This document shows positions 18,614-27,928 of a stretch of DNA of 64,000 nt, in pieces. Each line of letters starts with the position of its first letter. Within the stretch, counting starts at the first letter, position 1. This DNA is from JAEUPI01 sp046348365 (GTDB taxonomy: Bacteria; Pseudomonadota; Gammaproteobacteria; Burkholderiales; Burkholderiaceae_C). Location of the stretch: positions 155,729 to 219,728 of the forward strand of contig JAXMEL010000007.1 in the NCBI GenBank assembly GCA_046348365.1, written 5' to 3'. The notes under the pieces were generated by a model. The model was given only the letters and a program-made list of their open reading frames with translations. It searched no databases and was not told where the DNA came from. Made by a program: the position numbers and the translations under genes.

Positions 18614-21600
18614 ATGTGGTTCACCCGCGTCTCGATCGCCAACCCGGTGATGGCCGTGATGGTGATGCTCGCCTTCGTGGTGCTGGGTCTGTTCGCGGTG
18701 CAGCGGCTCAAGGTCGACCAGTTCCCCAACATCGAGTTCCCCACCGTCGTGGTGCAGGTCGACTACCCGGGCGCCTCGCCCGAGATCGTCGAGACCGAGG
18801 TCACGCGCAAGATCGAGGAGGCGGTCAACACCATCGCCGGCATCAACCAGCTGTACTCGCGCAGCTACGAGGGCGTGTCGGTGGTGATCGTGATGTTCAA
18901 CCTCGACATCGAGGGCCGCCGCGCCGCCGACGACGTGCGCGAGAAGCTCTCGGTCGTGAAGGCCACCTTCCGCGACGAGGTCAAGGAGCCGCGCGTGTCG
19001 CGCTTCGACCCCGCCTCGCGCCCGGTGTTCACGCTCGCGCTCGCCTCGCCCGACGGCAGCCGCAGCATGCAGGAGCTGACCACGCTGGCCGACCAGGTGA
19101 TCCGCAAGCGGCTCGAGAACGTGCCCGGCGTCGGCTCGGTCACGCTGGTGGGCAGCCTCAAGCGCGAGGTCAACGTCTATCTCAAGCCGCAGGCGCTGGA
19201 GGCCTACGGCGTCGGCGCCGAGCAGGTGCTGGCCGCCGTGCGCACCGAGAACCAGGAGCTGCCCGCCGGCGCGCTGCGCTCGCGCGAGACCGAGCGCGTG
19301 GTGCAGATCGACGGCCGCGCGCGCCGCCCGCAGGACCTGGCGCAGATCATCGTCGCGCGCCGCGGCGCCAACGGCCAGCCGGTGCGGCTGGCGCAGGTGG
19401 CCGACGTGGCCGACGGCCCCGAGGAGGCCGAGTCGCTGGCGCTGCACAACGGCCTGCGCACGCTCGCGCTCGACGTGCAGAAGAGCCAGGGCGAGAACAC
19501 GCTGGAGGTCGTCGACGGCCTGCACCGCGCGGTGGACGCGCTGCGCAGCGAGCTGCCGCGCGGCATGACGGTCGAGGTGGTGCGCGACAACGCGCTGCCG
19601 ATCCGCACCGCGGTGAGCAACGTGCAGCACACGCTCATCGAGGGCGCGCTGCTCACGATCGGCATCGTGTTCCTGTTCCTCAACTCGTGGCGCTCCACGG
19701 TCATCACCGGCCTCACGCTGCCGATCGCGCTGGTGGGCACCTTCGCCTTCATGCAGGCGTTCGGCTTCTCGATCAACATGGTCACGCTGATGGCGCTGTC
19801 GCTGTGTGTGGGCCTGCTGATCGACGACGCCATCGTGGTGCGCGAGAACATCGTGCGCCACGTGCAGATGGGCAAGAGCGCGCACGACGCCGCGCTGCAG
19901 GGCACCGACGAGATCGGCCTCGCGGTGCTGGCCACCACGCTGTCGATCGTCGCGGTGTTCCTGCCGATCGGCTTCATGGGCGGCATCATCGGCAAGTTCT
20001 TCCACGAGTTCGGCATCACCATCGTCGCGGCGGTGCTGATCTCGATGTTCGTCAGCTTCACGCTCGATCCGATGCTCAGCTCGCTGTGGCACGACCCGGC
20101 GATCGACCGCGAGGGCAAGCCCTTCGTGCCGCGCGGCTTGTACGACCACACGCTGGGCCGCATCACGCATGCCGTGGATCGCCTGTCGCACCGCCTCGGC
20201 GAGGCCTACGAAGCCACGCTGGCCTGGTCGCTGAAGCACCGCCTGGCCACGCTGGGCATCGCCGCGCTCACGCTGGCCGGCGCCGTTGCGCTGGTGCCGC
20301 TGCTGGGCACCGAGTTCGTGCCCAAGGCCGACTTCTCGGAGACCGTCGTCAACTTCTACACCCCGGTCGGCTCGTCGCTCGAAGTCACCGAGGCCCGGGC
20401 GCAGCAGGTCGACCGCATCCTGCGCGAGATGCCCGAGGTGCGCTACACGGTGGCCACCATCAACACCGGCCAGGCGCAGGGCCGCAACACGGTGTCGATG
20501 TACGTGCGCCTGGTCGACCGCCGCGCGCGCGAGCGCACGGTCGACCAGATGTCGGTGCCGCTGCGCGAGCGCCTGGCCGGCGTGCCGGGCATCACCGTCA
20601 CGCACGTCGGCCTGCTCGACCCGGTGGCCGGCAGCAAGCCGATCTCGCTGTCGGTGCAGGGCACCGAGCTGGGCGAGCTGCGGCGCATCACCGCGGCGCT
20701 GACGCAGCGGCTGCAGCGCATCCCCGCGCTGGTGGACCTGGACACCAGCATGAAGCCCGACAAGCCCACCGCCACGGTCGTGGTGCGGCGCGACGCCGCC
20801 TCCGACGTCGGCCTGTCGGTGGGCGCGATCACCAACACGCTGCGCGCGCTGGTGGCCGGCCAGACGGTGGGCAACTGGCGCGCCGAGGACGATGAGACCT
20901 ACGACGTCAAGGTGCGGCTGCAGCCGACCTCGCGCGACAGCGTGGCCGACCTCGAACGCGTGCCGCTGGTGGTGGGCACCGGCGCCGACGGCGCAGCGCG
21001 CATCGTGCGCCTGGGCCAGGTGGCCGACGTGCGCCCCGGCAGCGGCGCCAACCAGATCAACCGGCGCGACCTCAACCGCGAGGTCGAGATCACTGCCAAT
21101 TTCAGCGGCCGCTCGCTCGGCGAGGTGTCGGCCGACATCTCGCGCGTGATGGCCGAGCTGCCGCCGCCGCCCGGCTACCGCTACCGCTTCGGCGGCTCGA
21201 CCAAGGACATGCAGGAGTCGTTCGCCTACGCGGTGTCGGCGCTGGCGATGGCGGTGGTCTTCATCTACATGATCCTGGCGTCGCAGTTCCGCAGCTTCGT
21301 GCAGCCGCTGGCGCTGATGTCGTCGCTGCCGCTGACGCTGATCGGCGTCGCGCTGGCGCTGCTGATCGCGCGCTCGACGGTGAACATCTTCTCGATCATC
21401 GGCATCGTGATGCTGATGGGCCTGGTGACCAAGAACGCGATCCTGCTGGTCGACTTCGCGATCCGCGCGCGCGCGCAGGGCCTGTCGCGCGAGGCCGCGC
21501 TGCTGCAGGCGGCGCGCGTGCGGCTGCGGCCGATCCTGATGACCACGCTGGCGATGGTGTTCGGCATGGTGCCGCTCGCCTTCGCGATCAGCGAGGGCTC

Positions 21601-21763
21601 CGAGCAGCGCGCGCCGATGGGCCAGGCGGTGATCGGCGGCGTGATCACCTCGTCGCTGCTCACGCTGGTGGTGGTGCCGGTGATCTACGGCTACCTCGAC
21701 GACCTCGCAAGCTGGGCCCGCGGCCTGTTCGCCGGCAAGCCCGGGCGAGCGCTCGCCCCCTAG
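18614..21763 (+). CDS. RND-family multidrug/solute efflux pump (HAE1/AcrB type)
   Basis: The 1049-residue inner-membrane proton antiporter has the two-fold repeat of RND pumps, each half with one plus five to six membrane helices and a large periplasmic loop. The first helix is IANPVMAVMVMLAFVVLGLF. TM4 carries the proton-relay acidic pair in LCVGLLIDDAIVVRENI, and the C-terminal half shows LMGLVTKNAILLVDFA with the conserved Lys. PNIEFPTVVVQVDYPGASPE is typical of the HAE1 branch. It follows the adaptor by 19 bp. The substrate is not predictable. Confidence 0.96.
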   Translation: MWFTRVSIANPVMAVMVMLAFVVLGLFAVQRLKVDQFPNIEFPTVVVQVDYPGASPEIVETEVTRKIEEAVNTIAGINQLYSRSYEGVSVVIVMFNLDIEGRRAADDVREKLSVVKATFRDEVKEPRVSRFDPASRPVFTLALASPDGSRSMQELTTLADQVIRKRLENVPGVGSVTLVGSLKREVNVYLKPQALEAYGVGAEQVLAAVRTENQELPAGALRSRETERVVQIDGRARRPQDLAQIIVARRGANGQPVRLAQVADVADGPEEAESLALHNGLRTLALDVQKSQGENTLEVVDGLHRAVDALRSELPRGMTVEVVRDNALPIRTAVSNVQHTLIEGALLTIGIVFLFLNSWRSTVITGLTLPIALVGTFAFMQAFGFSINMVTLMALSLCVGLLIDDAIVVRENIVRHVQMGKSAHDAALQGTDEIGLAVLATTLSIVAVFLPIGFMGGIIGKFFHEFGITIVAAVLISMFVSFTLDPMLSSLWHDPAIDREGKPFVPRGLYDHTLGRITHAVDRLSHRLGEAYEATLAWSLKHRLATLGIAALTLAGAVALVPLLGTEFVPKADFSETVVNFYTPVGSSLEVTEARAQQVDRILREMPEVRYTVATINTGQAQGRNTVSMYVRLVDRRARERTVDQMSVPLRERLAGVPGITVTHVGLLDPVAGSKPISLSVQGTELGELRRITAALTQRLQRIPALVDLDTSMKPDKPTATVVVRRDAASDVGLSVGAITNTLRALVAGQTVGNWRAEDDETYDVKVRLQPTSRDSVADLERVPLVVGTGADGAARIVRLGQVADVRPGSGANQINRRDLNREVEITANFSGRSLGEVSADISRVMAELPPPPGYRYRFGGSTKDMQESFAYAVSALAMAVVFIYMILASQFRSFVQPLALMSSLPLTLIGVALALLIARSTVNIFSIIGIVMLMGLVTKNAILLVDFAIRARAQGLSREAALLQAARVRLRPILMTTLAMVFGMVPLAFAISEGSEQRAPMGQAVIGGVITSSLLTLVVVPVIYGYLDDLASWARGLFAGKPGRALAP

Positions 21764-21766
21764 AAT
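21761..21766 (+). promoter_or_regulatory. -10-like TAGAAT box before pcm
   Basis: TAGAAT overlaps the stop codon of the RND gene and lies 31 bp before the pcm ATG. It could give pcm and tolC a promoter independent of the repressed efflux operon. The -35 region is unconvincing. Confidence 0.35.
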
Positions 21767-21797
21767 TTCCCGATTCGACCCTTCGCGGACCTTCACC

Positions 21798-22451
21798 ATG
21801 AACACAGAACTCGCCCGCTTCAACATGATCGAGCAGCAGATCCGCCCGTGGAACGTGCTCGACCCTGCCGTGCTGCAGCTGCTGGCCGTGCTGCGCCGGG
21901 AGGACTTCGTCCCCGCGGCCTACCGCGCGCTGGCCTTCGTCGACACCGAGGTGCCGCTGCCCGAGGGCCAGTGCATGCTCGCGCCGCGCGTCGAGGCGCG
22001 GCTGCTTCAGGAGCTGAACCTGCAGCGTCACGAGCGCGTGCTCGAAGTCGGCGCCGGATCGGGCTTCATGGCGGCGCTGCTGTCGCACCGTGCGCGCTCG
22101 GTGGTCTCGCTCGAAATCCGCCCGACGCTCGCTGCGATGGCGGCCGCCAATCTGCAGCGCGCGGGCGTCGGCAACGTCAAGGTGCGCGTGCTCGACGGCG
22201 CCAAGGGCCTGCCCGACGACGCGCCGTTCGACGCCATCGTGCTGTCGGGCTCGGTGGACTCGGTGCCGCAGGCGCTGCTCGAGCAGCTCGCGCCCGGCGG
22301 ACGCCTGGTGGCCATCGTCGGCGACGAGCCGGTGATGCGCGCGGTGCGCGTGCGCCGCATCACCGATTCGAGCTTCGAGACCACCGACCTGTTCGACACC
22401 GTCGCGCCACGGCTCGACGGCTTCGCCGAACCGAGCCGCTTCCGCTTCTGA
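21798..22451 (+). CDS. pcm: protein-L-isoaspartate O-methyltransferase-family protein
   Basis: The 217-residue SAM methyltransferase is of the PCMT family, which repairs isoaspartyl residues in aged proteins. The SAM-binding motif is VLEVGAGSGFMAALLS, followed by VVSLEIRPTLAAMAAANL and DAIVLSGSVDSVPQALLEQL. The N-terminal FNMIEQQIRPWNVLD is typical of the betaproteobacterial branch found next to tolC. That branch departs from classical Pcm in its active-site loop, so true isoaspartate repair activity is not certain. It sits between the RND pump and tolC genes. Confidence 0.85.
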   Translation: MNTELARFNMIEQQIRPWNVLDPAVLQLLAVLRREDFVPAAYRALAFVDTEVPLPEGQCMLAPRVEARLLQELNLQRHERVLEVGAGSGFMAALLSHRARSVVSLEIRPTLAAMAAANLQRAGVGNVKVRVLDGAKGLPDDAPFDAIVLSGSVDSVPQALLEQLAPGGRLVAIVGDEPVMRAVRVRRITDSSFETTDLFDTVAPRLDGFAEPSRFRF

Positions 22452-22498
22452 CCCGGCGCTGCGCCGACACGGGCCGCCCGCCCACCAAGGATCGATCC

Positions 22499-23875
22499 AT
22501 GACCCCCTCGCCCCGGACCCACCGCCGCCTCGGCCTGCGCCTCGCCCCGCTGGTCGCCACCCTGGCGCTGGCCGCCGCACACGTGCCGCTGCGTGCGCAG
22601 AGCCTGACCGAGCTGTACGACGCGGCGCGCGCATACGACGCCACCTATCTGGCCGCGCGCTCGCTGTTCGATTCGGCGCAATACAAGGCGGCGCAGGCCG
22701 ATGCGCTCAAGCGCCCGAGCGTCGGCCTCGCCGCCGGCGCCACGCGCAACGAGTACGACCTGCCGAGCACCGTCTCGGGCGGCCGCACCATACCCGGCAC
22801 CGGCGGGCAGCTGCATTCCAGCGTGCTGAACGCCGGCGTCAACGCCACGCACCCGCTGTTCAACCGCGCCAACGACGCCACGATCGCCCAGGCCCAGCGC
22901 GGTCTCGACGTGGCCGCGGCCGACCTCGAGACCGCCGAGCAGGACCTGATCCTGCGCCTGGCGCAGGCCTACTTCGACGTGCTCGGCGCGCAAGACACGC
23001 TGGCCACCGCGCAGGCCGGCAAGAAGGCCATCGCCGAGCAGCTCGCCTCGGCCAAGCGCAATTTCGAGGTCGGCACCGCGACCATCACCGACACGCGCGA
23101 GGCGCAGGCGCGCTTCGACCTCGCCACCGCGCAGGAGATCGCCGCCGAGAACGACCTGCGCACCAAGCGCATCGCGCTCGACCAGCTGGTGGGCCGCACC
23201 GCCGTGACGCCCAAGCCGCTGGCCACGCCGGTGCAGCTGCCGCCGGTGACGCCCGACGACGTGGGCAACTGGGTCAACGCCGCCGACGAACAGCATCCGC
23301 TGGTGCGCAAGACGCGCCTCGCGCTCGACATCGCCAAGCTCGAAACCGAGCGCGCGCGGGCCGCCGACACGCCCACGCTCGACCTGGTGGGCAACGTCGG
23401 CGCCAACCGCACCGTGGGCACCGCCACCACCACGCCGGGCAACACCACGCAGGCCTCGCTCGGCGTGCAGCTCAAGATGCCGCTGTACGCAGGCGGCGCG
23501 ATCCAGAACCGCGTCAAGGAAACCCTGGCGCTGGAAGACAAGGCGCGCAACGACCTCGACGCCGCGCGCCGCGGCGTTGCGCAGGGCACGCGCGTGGCCT
23601 TCTTCGGCGTGCAGTCGGGCAAGGCGCAGGTCAACGCGCTCGAGGCCGCCGAATCGTCGAGCAAGCTCGCGCTCGAGGCCACGCAGCTCGGCTACAAGGT
23701 CGGCGTGCGCGTCAACCTCGACGTGCTCAACGCGCAGACGCAGCTCTACCAGACCCAGCGCGACCTGGCCAAGGCACGCTACGACGTCATCGTCGGCGGG
23801 CTGCGGCTGCGCCAGGCCTCGGGCCAGCTCAGGGCAGCCGACGTGGGCACCGTCAACGGCCTGCTCGCCAAGTAG
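22499..23875 (+). CDS. tolC: TolC-family outer-membrane efflux channel
   Basis: The 458-residue protein has a cleavable signal peptide ending near PLRAQS. Two structural repeats of the TolC fold are visible, including AQAYFDVLGAQDTLATAQAG and VAFFGVQSGKAQVNALEA, with long helical segments and the closing LDVLNAQTQLYQTQRDLAKARY. It is probably the outer-membrane partner of the upstream RND system and of other exporters. The AAGG at 22487-22490 lies 8 nt before the ATG at 22499. A hairpin CGGCCG-CTG-CGGCCG follows the gene. Confidence 0.95.
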   Translation: MTPSPRTHRRLGLRLAPLVATLALAAAHVPLRAQSLTELYDAARAYDATYLAARSLFDSAQYKAAQADALKRPSVGLAAGATRNEYDLPSTVSGGRTIPGTGGQLHSSVLNAGVNATHPLFNRANDATIAQAQRGLDVAAADLETAEQDLILRLAQAYFDVLGAQDTLATAQAGKKAIAEQLASAKRNFEVGTATITDTREAQARFDLATAQEIAAENDLRTKRIALDQLVGRTAVTPKPLATPVQLPPVTPDDVGNWVNAADEQHPLVRKTRLALDIAKLETERARAADTPTLDLVGNVGANRTVGTATTTPGNTTQASLGVQLKMPLYAGGAIQNRVKETLALEDKARNDLDAARRGVAQGTRVAFFGVQSGKAQVNALEAAESSSKLALEATQLGYKVGVRVNLDVLNAQTQLYQTQRDLAKARYDVIVGGLRLRQASGQLRAADVGTVNGLLAK

Positions 23876-23879
23876 GGCG

Positions 23880-23894
23880 CGGCCGCTGCGGCCG
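23880..23894 (+). terminator. hairpin after tolC
   Basis: The stem CGGCCG-CTG-CGGCCG starts 5 bp after the tolC stop. The downstream bases include T-rich runs (TTTGCGTTTC) at about 23909, but not directly after the stem, so terminator strength is doubtful. Confidence 0.4.
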
Positions 23895-23978
23895 TCGCGC
23901 TCGGCATTTGCGTTTCTTTGCGCACGGGCGGTGTCGCCCGACACACCGTGCGCGCGCGGCCACGCCATACTGCGGCCG

Positions 23979-25370
23979 ATGAGCAGCGCCACGCTCGCGG
24001 CGATCGCCGCCCACCGCTTCGGCCTCGGCGAGGCCGACCTCGCCGTCGTCGGCGACGATCCGCGCGGCTGGCTGCTGGCGCAGGTCGGCGCGGCCGACGC
24101 GCAGCGCGGCGACGGCCTGGTCGACGCTGCCGAGGGCCTGCGCCGACACGATGCGTTCCTGCGCCGCTTGCGCACGCCGCAGAGCGCGCAGGCGATGATG
24201 GACGGCAAGCCCGTCGAGCAGACCTTCGTCGACCACTTCCGCGACGCGGTGCAGGCCGACCTCGCCGCGCGCCTGGGCACGGCGGCCGCCACCTCGCGGC
24301 CGTTCGCCGAGCGGCTGGCGCTCTTCTGGTGCAACCACTTCACGGTGTCGATGGCCAAGGCCTCGACGCGCGGCCTCGTCGGCGCCTTCGAGCGCGAGGC
24401 GATCCGGCCGCACATCGCCGGCCACTTCGAGCATCTGCTGGCAGCGTCGACGCGGCATGCGGCGATGCTGCGCTACCTCGACAACGCGCTGTCGGCCGGC
24501 CCGCATTCGCGCTTCGTCACCCGGCTCGCGCAGCGCGAGCGCGCCGACGACGATCGCGGCCCGCGCATCACCGGCCTCAACGAGAACCTCGCGCGCGAGA
24601 TCCTCGAGCTGCACACGCTGGGCGTCGACGGCGGCTACACGCAGGCCGACGTGACCGCCTTCGCCGGCGTGCTCACCGGCTGGCGCGCGCCGCGCCTGCC
24701 GCGCGGCAGCGAGGCGAGCTTCTTCGACGCCGCGTGGCACGAGCCGGGGCCGAAGACCGTGCTCGGCAAGACCTACGCGAGCGGCCCCGACGCGCTGGAG
24801 CGCGTGCTGCACGACCTCGCGCTGCACCCCGCCACCGCGCGCTTCATCGCCAACAAGCTCGCGCGCCACTTCGTGGCCGACGATCCACCGCCTGCGCTGG
24901 TGCAGCGCCTGGCGCGCACCTTCGCCGACACCGCGGGCCACCTGCCCACCGTGTACAGCGAACTCGTGCGCGCGCCCGAGGCGTGGTCGCCGCAGCGCGC
25001 GAAGCTGAAGTCGCCCGAGGAGTTCGTGATCTCGACCGCACGGCTGCTGCCGCGCGGCGACGCGCTGGTCGCGCGCGGCCGCGACGGCGGCATCGCGCAG
25101 CTCGGCCAGCGCGTGCAGGCGGCGCCCTCGCCCGCCGGCTGGCCCGATCGCGCCGACGAATGGCTCGGCCCCGAGGCGGTGTGGAAGCGCCTCGAATGGG
25201 CCACGCGTGTCGGCGAGCGCTACGGCCGGCTCGTCGACGCCCGCGCCATCGGCCAGCGCGCGCTGGGCGACACGCTGAGCGCCGACACCGCGCAGCAGGT
25301 CGCGCGCGCCGCCGACGGATCGCAGGCGCTGACGCTGCTGCTCATGTCGCCCGAGTTCCAGCGCCGTTGA
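23979..25370 (+). CDS. DUF1800 family protein
   Basis: The protein has 463 residues starting MSSATLAAIAAHRFGLGEADL. The family hallmarks are the N-terminal HRFGLG, FWCNHFTVSM, GLNENLAREILELHTLGVDGGYTQ and the LTGW segment. The molecular role of DUF1800 is not established. It is found almost always next to a DUF1501 gene, as here (11 bp upstream of one). No signal peptide is evident. A CATACT -10-like box lies at 23966-23971, close to the ATG. Confidence 0.9.
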   Translation: MSSATLAAIAAHRFGLGEADLAVVGDDPRGWLLAQVGAADAQRGDGLVDAAEGLRRHDAFLRRLRTPQSAQAMMDGKPVEQTFVDHFRDAVQADLAARLGTAAATSRPFAERLALFWCNHFTVSMAKASTRGLVGAFEREAIRPHIAGHFEHLLAASTRHAAMLRYLDNALSAGPHSRFVTRLAQRERADDDRGPRITGLNENLAREILELHTLGVDGGYTQADVTAFAGVLTGWRAPRLPRGSEASFFDAAWHEPGPKTVLGKTYASGPDALERVLHDLALHPATARFIANKLARHFVADDPPPALVQRLARTFADTAGHLPTVYSELVRAPEAWSPQRAKLKSPEEFVISTARLLPRGDALVARGRDGGIAQLGQRVQAAPSPAGWPDRADEWLGPEAVWKRLEWATRVGERYGRLVDARAIGQRALGDTLSADTAQQVARAADGSQALTLLLMSPEFQRR

Positions 25371-25381
25371 GGAGCGCCGCC

Positions 25382-26566
25382 ATGACGATCAGCCGCCGCC
25401 ACGTCGCACGCGCCCTGCTGGCCGGCGCCGCCGCACCGTGGAGCGCGCTGTCTTTCGCCGGCCGCGCCGAGCGCGACGACGCGCGGCTCGTGCTGGTGAT
25501 CCTGCGCGGCGGCCTCGATGGCCTGGCCGCGGTGCCGCTGCCCGCCGACGCGCAGTTCACCGCCGCGCGCGGCCCGCTCGCTCAGCTGCCCGGCGAGGCG
25601 CTGCCGCTCGACGGAGCGTTCGCGCTGCACCCGATGCTGCCGACGCTGCACGCGCTGTATCGCGAGCAGCAACTCGCCGTCGTGCATGCAACGGGGCTGC
25701 CCTACCGCGAGCGCTCGCACTTCGACGCGCAGCAGGTGCTCGAATCGGGCGGCCAACGGCCGCACGAGCTCGCCACCGGCTGGCTCGGCCGCGCACTGGC
25801 GAGCACGCATCACAAGGGCCTCGCGGTGCAGACCGCCGTGCCGCTGGTGCTGCGCGGCCCCGGCGAGGTCGACACCTGGGCGCCGTCGGTGCTGCCCGAT
25901 CCGTCGGCCGATCTGGTGGCGCGCGTGGAGCGGCTTTATGCGAACGACCCGCCTTTGGCACAGGCGCTGGCGCGGGCGCGCGGTCTGCGCGAAGGCGGCG
26001 ACATGCCCGGGCGCGAGGGCGCCATGGCCGGCGGCGGGCTGCGCGCCCAGGCCCAGTTGCTGGCGCGGCGCGCCGGCGAGTTCCTGCAGCGGCCCGGCGG
26101 CGCGCAGGCGGCGGTGCTCGAGCTGAGCGGCTGGGATACGCACGCCAACCAGGCGCTGCCGCAAGGCCCACTCACCAACAACCTGAGGCTGCTCGATGCG
26201 TCGATCGCCACGCTGCGCGAGGTGCTGTCGGCCGCACCCGAAACCTGGTCACGCACCGTGGTCGTGATCGTCACCGAGTTCGGCCGCGAGGTCGCCGTCA
26301 ACGGCACGCTGGGCACCGACCACGGCAGCGGCGGTGCCGCGTTCGTGCTCGGCGGCGCGGTGCGCGGCGGCCGCGTCATCGCCGACTGGCCGGGCCTGGC
26401 GCCGAAGGAGCGCTACGAGGGCCGCGACCTGCGCATCACCACCGACCTGCGCGCCGTCTTCAAGACGGTGCTGCACGACCATCTGCGCGTGAGCCGCGCC
26501 GCGCTCGACGCCGAGGTGTTCCCCGGCGCCGAGGGCGTGAAGCCGCTGGAGCTGCTGCGCGGCTGA
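25382..26566 (+). CDS. DUF1501 family protein, probable Tat substrate
   Basis: The protein has 394 residues. It starts MTISRRHVARALLAGAAAP, a twin-arginine type signal, so it is likely folded before export. The family belongs to the sulfatase/alkaline-phosphatase-like superfamily; recognisable pieces are VLVILRGGLDGLAAV, ELSGWDTHANQ, VIVTEFGREVAVNGTLGTDHGSG and AFVLGGAVRGG. Possible metal ligands are the Asp and His of GWDTH and TDHG. A GAGGAG overlapping the upstream stop codon serves as its ribosome-binding site. It works with DUF1800 in an unknown process. Confidence 0.9.
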   Translation: MTISRRHVARALLAGAAAPWSALSFAGRAERDDARLVLVILRGGLDGLAAVPLPADAQFTAARGPLAQLPGEALPLDGAFALHPMLPTLHALYREQQLAVVHATGLPYRERSHFDAQQVLESGGQRPHELATGWLGRALASTHHKGLAVQTAVPLVLRGPGEVDTWAPSVLPDPSADLVARVERLYANDPPLAQALARARGLREGGDMPGREGAMAGGGLRAQAQLLARRAGEFLQRPGGAQAAVLELSGWDTHANQALPQGPLTNNLRLLDASIATLREVLSAAPETWSRTVVVIVTEFGREVAVNGTLGTDHGSGGAAFVLGGAVRGGRVIADWPGLAPKERYEGRDLRITTDLRAVFKTVLHDHLRVSRAALDAEVFPGAEGVKPLELLRG

Positions 26567-26589
26567 CGCGCCGGCGGCGTGCGCAGCGC

Positions 26590-27861
26590 TCAGCCGCGCC
26601 GCTCGTCGACGATCTGCAGCACGCGCGAGGCCATGCGCAGCGCGGCGCCGCGGTGCTCGGCGGCGAAGCCCAGCGCGCGCGCCGACCAGCCGGCGCGGTC
26701 GGCATCACCGGCCAGCGCCACGGCCTGCCGCACGCCCTCGTCGATCGACGCCACGCGGATGGCCGCGCGCGCGGCGAGCGCGCCGTCGGCGGCCTGCGCG
26801 AAGTTGAAGGTGTGCGGCCCCATCACGACCGGGCAACCGCAGGCCGCGGCCTCGATCAGGTTCTGCCCGCCCAGCGGCGCGAAGCTGCCGCCGAGCAGCG
26901 CCACGTCGGCCGCACCGTAGTAGACCGGCATCTCGCCGAGCGAGTCGCCGAGCCAGACGTCGGCGTCGAGCTGGTCGCCGCTGGGCCCGATCTGCCATGC
27001 GCTGCGCTTGGCGAGCGACAGGCCCGCGGCGCGCACCATCTGCGCCACGGCGTCGAAGCGCTGCGGGTGGCGCGGCACCAGCAGCAGCAGCGGCTTCGGC
27101 GCCGGCAGGCCGCGCCAGGCCTGCAGCAGCGGCTCTTCTTCGCCTTCGCGGCTGCTGGCCATCATCACCACCGGGCGCGGCATGGCCTCGCGCCAGGCGC
27201 GGCCGCGCGCCACCTGCTCGGCGGCGGGCGCCAGATCGAACTTGAGGTTGCCGCAGACCTCCACCTGGCGCACGCCGGCCTCGCGCAGGCGGCGCGCGTC
27301 GTCGGCGGTCTGGGCGAGTGCCACGCGCAGCTCGCTCGCCGCCGCATGCAGCAGCGCGGCCACGCGCCGGCCCTTGCGCGCGCTGCGCTCGCTCAGGCGC
27401 GCATTGGCCAGCAGCATCGGCACGCCCAGCCTTGTCCCCTCATGCATCAGGTTGGGCCAGACCTCGGTTTCCATCAGCACGCCGGCCAGCGGCCGCACGC
27501 GGCGCAGGAACCGCCGCGTGGCGCCGGGCGTGTCATAGGGCAGCCAGCACTGCGCATCACCGTCGCGCAGCAGCGCGCGGCCGGCCTCGCGGCCGGTGGC
27601 CGTGCCGTGCGTCAGCAGCAGGCGGATGCCGGGCCGCAGGCTGCGCAGTGCATCGATCAGCGCCGCTGCGGCACGCGTTTCGCCCAGCGAGACGGCGTGG
27701 ATCCACAACGCACCGGGCGCCATCGCCGGCCCGGCGAGCCCCAGCCGCTCGCCCCAGGCCAGCCGATAGCCGCTCTCGCGCCGGCCGCGCCACCACAGGC
27801 GCAGCAACACGAGCGGCAGCGCCGCCCGCAGCGTCAGCGACCACAGCGCGCGCGCGAACAT
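26590..27861 (-). CDS. waaA: 3-deoxy-D-manno-octulosonic acid transferase
   Basis: The 423-residue GT-B glycosyltransferase adds Kdo residues to lipid IVA at the inner membrane during lipopolysaccharide synthesis. The N-terminal membrane-associated segment LPLVLLRLWWRGRRESGYR aligns with E. coli WaaA. The catalytic and binding motifs WIHAVSLGETRAA, METEVWPNLMHE and PLGGQNLIEAAACGCPVVMGPHTFNF are present. The ATG at 27861 places the first hydrophobic segment as in the family; a GTG at 27870 would add three residues. Confidence 0.96.
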   Translation of the reverse strand: MFARALWSLTLRAALPLVLLRLWWRGRRESGYRLAWGERLGLAGPAMAPGALWIHAVSLGETRAAAALIDALRSLRPGIRLLLTHGTATGREAGRALLRDGDAQCWLPYDTPGATRRFLRRVRPLAGVLMETEVWPNLMHEGTRLGVPMLLANARLSERSARKGRRVAALLHAAASELRVALAQTADDARRLREAGVRQVEVCGNLKFDLAPAAEQVARGRAWREAMPRPVVMMASSREGEEEPLLQAWRGLPAPKPLLLLVPRHPQRFDAVAQMVRAAGLSLAKRSAWQIGPSGDQLDADVWLGDSLGEMPVYYGAADVALLGGSFAPLGGQNLIEAAACGCPVVMGPHTFNFAQAADGALAARAAIRVASIDEGVRQAVALAGDADRAGWSARALGFAAEHRGAALRMASRVLQIVDERRG

Positions 27862-27928
27862 CGCCCTCACGGCCCGGCGACCGGCGCGGCCGCGCGCCGG
27901 CGCCCGATGCGCGGCCGCGCGCGCTCGC

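Noticed and set aside
16745..23875. Genomic island around the efflux locus
   Set aside because: Base composition and codon use match the flanks; no integrase, tRNA junction or direct repeats are seen.
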